Virus record (IMG/VR): IMGVR_UViG_3300004448_000098
Span: 1-23,071 of that record
Length of the DNA: 23,071 bases
Direction: 5' to 3' (one strand)
Origin: a virus
Part shown: positions 21,309 through 23,071 of the stretch, in pieces
Position numbering within the stretch: the first letter of the stretch is position 1
Layout: the number at the start of each line of letters is the position of its first letter
The notes under the pieces: model-generated
What the model was told of the DNA's origin: nothing
What the model saw: the letters and a program-made list of their open reading frames with translations, nothing else
The model's database searches: none
Made by a program: the position numbers and the translations under genes

Positions 21309-22954
21309 CTGTAATCCCACATGTATGCCATATCACCATACTCATCAACATGCCATCTATCACCATCATTATCTACAAATGATTCTGGTTCAGTCCCATC
21401 ATCAATAAAACCAAATGGTGCCATGTCTGCTTCGATTGCTTCCTTCTGCTCCATGTACATCCTATGACGCACATCATTGTCATGCAGTTCTCTGAAATAA
21501 TCTGATGTTGCTAACCATGAGAACATCACTAAGCACATAGCAAGGTCATCATTACACCCATCTTCTGCTTCCCATGCCTGACCTTTCTGAATAAAGGTAG
21601 TCAATTCAGCAATCACATCATAGTCTGACAGTAATAGTTTATCATCCTCAATCAGTGCTTTAAGGTTAGAGCATCCTGTCTTCTTAACTGTGGTAGACAT
21701 CTTGACACCCATCTGTGTCTTGTTCCCAGAGAATCCCTGACCCACAACTTGACCTGCTCTACCTCTCATAGCACACATCAATAAGTTGTCATACTCCAAA
21801 TCAAACTGTAAGATGTCTGCTACCTGACCACCAATATCATTGACTTCACAAAGCACGTAGGCGTGGTTGTACGCTGTTGCAACCTGATGAATGATGTTTG
21901 GGAACAATAGAGGTTTAATAGTATTATTTTTATACTTACCTACCATTTTATATGGAATTGTAGTAGTATCGAGAATTACAAATGCTGAGTAGTCTTTACT
22001 TACTCCACGCGCAACGTCAACGGTAATTACATATTGATGTTCTTCTTGCGCTGCTTCAAATATATCTAAACCTTTATTCCTCTGGATAGGTTCATCGTAC
22101 ACCATGGTACGAAGTTTAGAAGCAGAGATCAGTGTATCAACAGATCCTAGGAACTCACATTCAAACTCAACTCGGAACTGTTCTTCCGATGTGTTCTTAA
22201 TTGTTTGTTCTTTCCACTTATCATCTCTTCCTGGAACTTCTGACCAGTGAACTTCTGTGGTTGTATATTCGTTCTTACCTCTCTCAGCATCATGCCAGAG
22301 TTTGTAGAACATATTCATCCCGTGTGGGGTGGAGATGATAATTACCTTTGTGCTTTTACCAGAAGATATAGTAGGATAGACAGATGAAAAGAACTGATCA
22401 GCAATGTGGTTCGGAATAAACGCGAATTCGTCCAGAAAAATGACATTAAAAGACATGCCCCTGACGGCAGAAGCGGAAGTAGATGCAGCCATGATCTTAC
22501 TGCCGTTCTCCAATTCCAGACTCCCCCTGTTCCACTGGGAGATTCCTTGCTGCATCCACTTTGGAAGATTCTCATAACTTAGTTGTAATCGTTGTAGCAT
22601 CTCACGAGCAGTCGCTGCTTTGTTAGCAAGGATTGCTACATTGACATTATCATTAAACAGTACATACCACAGCAGGTATGAGGTAACGATGGTAGACTTA
22701 CCTGACTGCCGTGGTAGTTTTGCAATATTAAATCGTTCAGCATGGAACTTCCTGGTCATGTCCTCCTGGAAGTGATACATGGTAAAGGGGATCAAACCTT
22801 TATCAAGTGAGATAATCTTGATATATTCTTTGATAAAATATACAGGATCTTGACTACACTTTACATATTCTTCAACCTGATCTGGCGTAAATGCCTGAGA
22901 GACATTTGCTTTTTTTAGATTAGGATTACCAAGATAGATCTGATCAGATGCCAT
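21305..22954 (-). CDS. 17: Large terminase subunit gp17
   Basis: The 549-residue packaging motor: an ATPase that pumps DNA into the prohead and a nuclease that cuts the concatemer into headfuls. Walker A is PRQSGKST (81-88), Walker B VIFLDEFA (171-178), and the coupling motif STP lies at 208-210. The RNase H-like nuclease acidic residues are D313 in TVDVARG, E370 in LCEVND and D469/D470 in CNDDLAM. It is shorter than T4 gp17 (610) but complete, with a Trp/Asp-rich tail. The ATG at 22954 overlaps the gp16 stop as TAATG, so the two terminase subunits are translationally coupled. Confidence 0.97.
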   Translation of the reverse strand: MASDQIYLGNPNLKKANVSQAFTPDQVEEYVKCSQDPVYFIKEYIKIISLDKGLIPFTMYHFQEDMTRKFHAERFNIAKLPRQSGKSTIVTSYLLWYVLFNDNVNVAILANKAATAREMLQRLQLSYENLPKWMQQGISQWNRGSLELENGSKIMAASTSASAVRGMSFNVIFLDEFAFIPNHIADQFFSSVYPTISSGKSTKVIIISTPHGMNMFYKLWHDAERGKNEYTTTEVHWSEVPGRDDKWKEQTIKNTSEEQFRVEFECEFLGSVDTLISASKLRTMVYDEPIQRNKGLDIFEAAQEEHQYVITVDVARGVSKDYSAFVILDTTTIPYKMVGKYKNNTIKPLLFPNIIHQVATAYNHAYVLCEVNDIGGQVADILQFDLEYDNLLMCAMRGRAGQVVGQGFSGNKTQMGVKMSTTVKKTGCSNLKALIEDDKLLLSDYDVIAELTTFIQKGQAWEAEDGCNDDLAMCLVMFSWLATSDYFRELHDNDVRHRMYMEQKEAIEADMAPFGFIDDGTEPESFVDNDGDRWHVDEYGDMAYMWDYR

Positions 22955-23071
22955 TATTCTACCAACGTACCGTGTGCTCTACGAATCTCTTTTAGTTTTT
23001 CTAGATTCATATCCTTGGTGCCACCATCATATGCGTGAGCATATCCTTCTGTAATCATTTGCTCGTTAAGG
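22954..23071 (-). CDS. 16: Small terminase subunit gp16, C-terminal fragment
   Basis: The minus strand from the right edge is open and reads about 38 residues (LNEQMITEGYAHAYDGG through RRAHGTLVE) before TAA at 22956-22954, which overlaps the gp17 start. The 5' part is outside the window. Assignment as gp16, the DNA-recognition subunit of the terminase, rests mainly on its position directly before gp17 and the small-terminase-like charged tail; the fragment is too short for a motif-based call. Confidence 0.7.
   Translation of the reverse strand, partial: LNEQMITEGYAHAYDGGTKDMNLEKLKEIRRAHGTLVE

Noticed and set aside
1-23071. CRISPR arrays, tRNA genes, insertion sequences, photosynthesis genes
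   Set aside because: Looked for on both strands; no spaced repeats, no cloverleaf, no transposase and no psbA/psbD-like product were seen.

Overview
The window is a piece of a T4-like marine cyanophage genome (a cyanomyovirus infecting Synechococcus or Prochlorococcus). The evidence is the unbroken T4 order 16-17-18-19-20-67-21-22-23-3-uvsY-uvsW-55-47-46-45, combined with genes typical of cyanophages: an S-adenosylmethionine decarboxylase (speD), a CobS-like AAA+ ATPase and a 2OG-Fe(II) oxygenase. Every convincing gene lies on the minus strand, so transcription runs from the right edge to the left. I see no tRNA, CRISPR array, insertion sequence, homing endonuclease or photosynthesis gene.

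Right half (about 23071-11224) is the DNA packaging, tail and head module. It holds the end of the small terminase gp16, large terminase gp17, a small zinc-ribbon protein, tail sheath gp18, tail tube gp19, portal gp20, a gp67-like prohead core protein, prohead protease gp21, scaffold gp22 and major capsid protein gp23. A strong intrinsic terminator follows gp23. Beyond it are three very small genes of 50, 38 and 35 codons, the last a single-span membrane protein, and then a tube-fold protein assigned as gp3. AT-rich late-promoter-like octamers (N[A/C]TAAATA) precede gp18, gp20, gp67, gp22 and gp3.

Middle (11227-5108) is recombination and late-transcription control: UvsY, UvsW helicase, a small protein with an Sm-like N-terminus, the late sigma factor gp55, a 60-codon unknown, nuclease gp47, a DUF3110-like protein, and the SMC-like ATPase gp46. 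In the 137-base gap before gp55, a perfect 7-bp inverted repeat carries a TTGACA box in each direction. One serves gp55. The other heads a textbook promoter on the otherwise empty plus strand.

Left part (5111-1) is an accessory block between gp46 and the sliding clamp gp45: speD, an intrinsic terminator, a metallopeptidase/VWA protein, the CobS-like AAA+ ATPase, a 2OG-Fe(II) oxygenase and a DUF3310 protein, then gp45 running off the left edge. Packing is tight, with seven gene pairs sharing stop and start bases, which points to translational coupling.

No wholly new system can be proven from sequence alone. The best candidates for new biology are the AAA+/metallopeptidase-VWA pair, the mirror-image promoter with its possible antisense RNA, the microgene cluster behind gp23, and the enlarged sheath and tube proteins.
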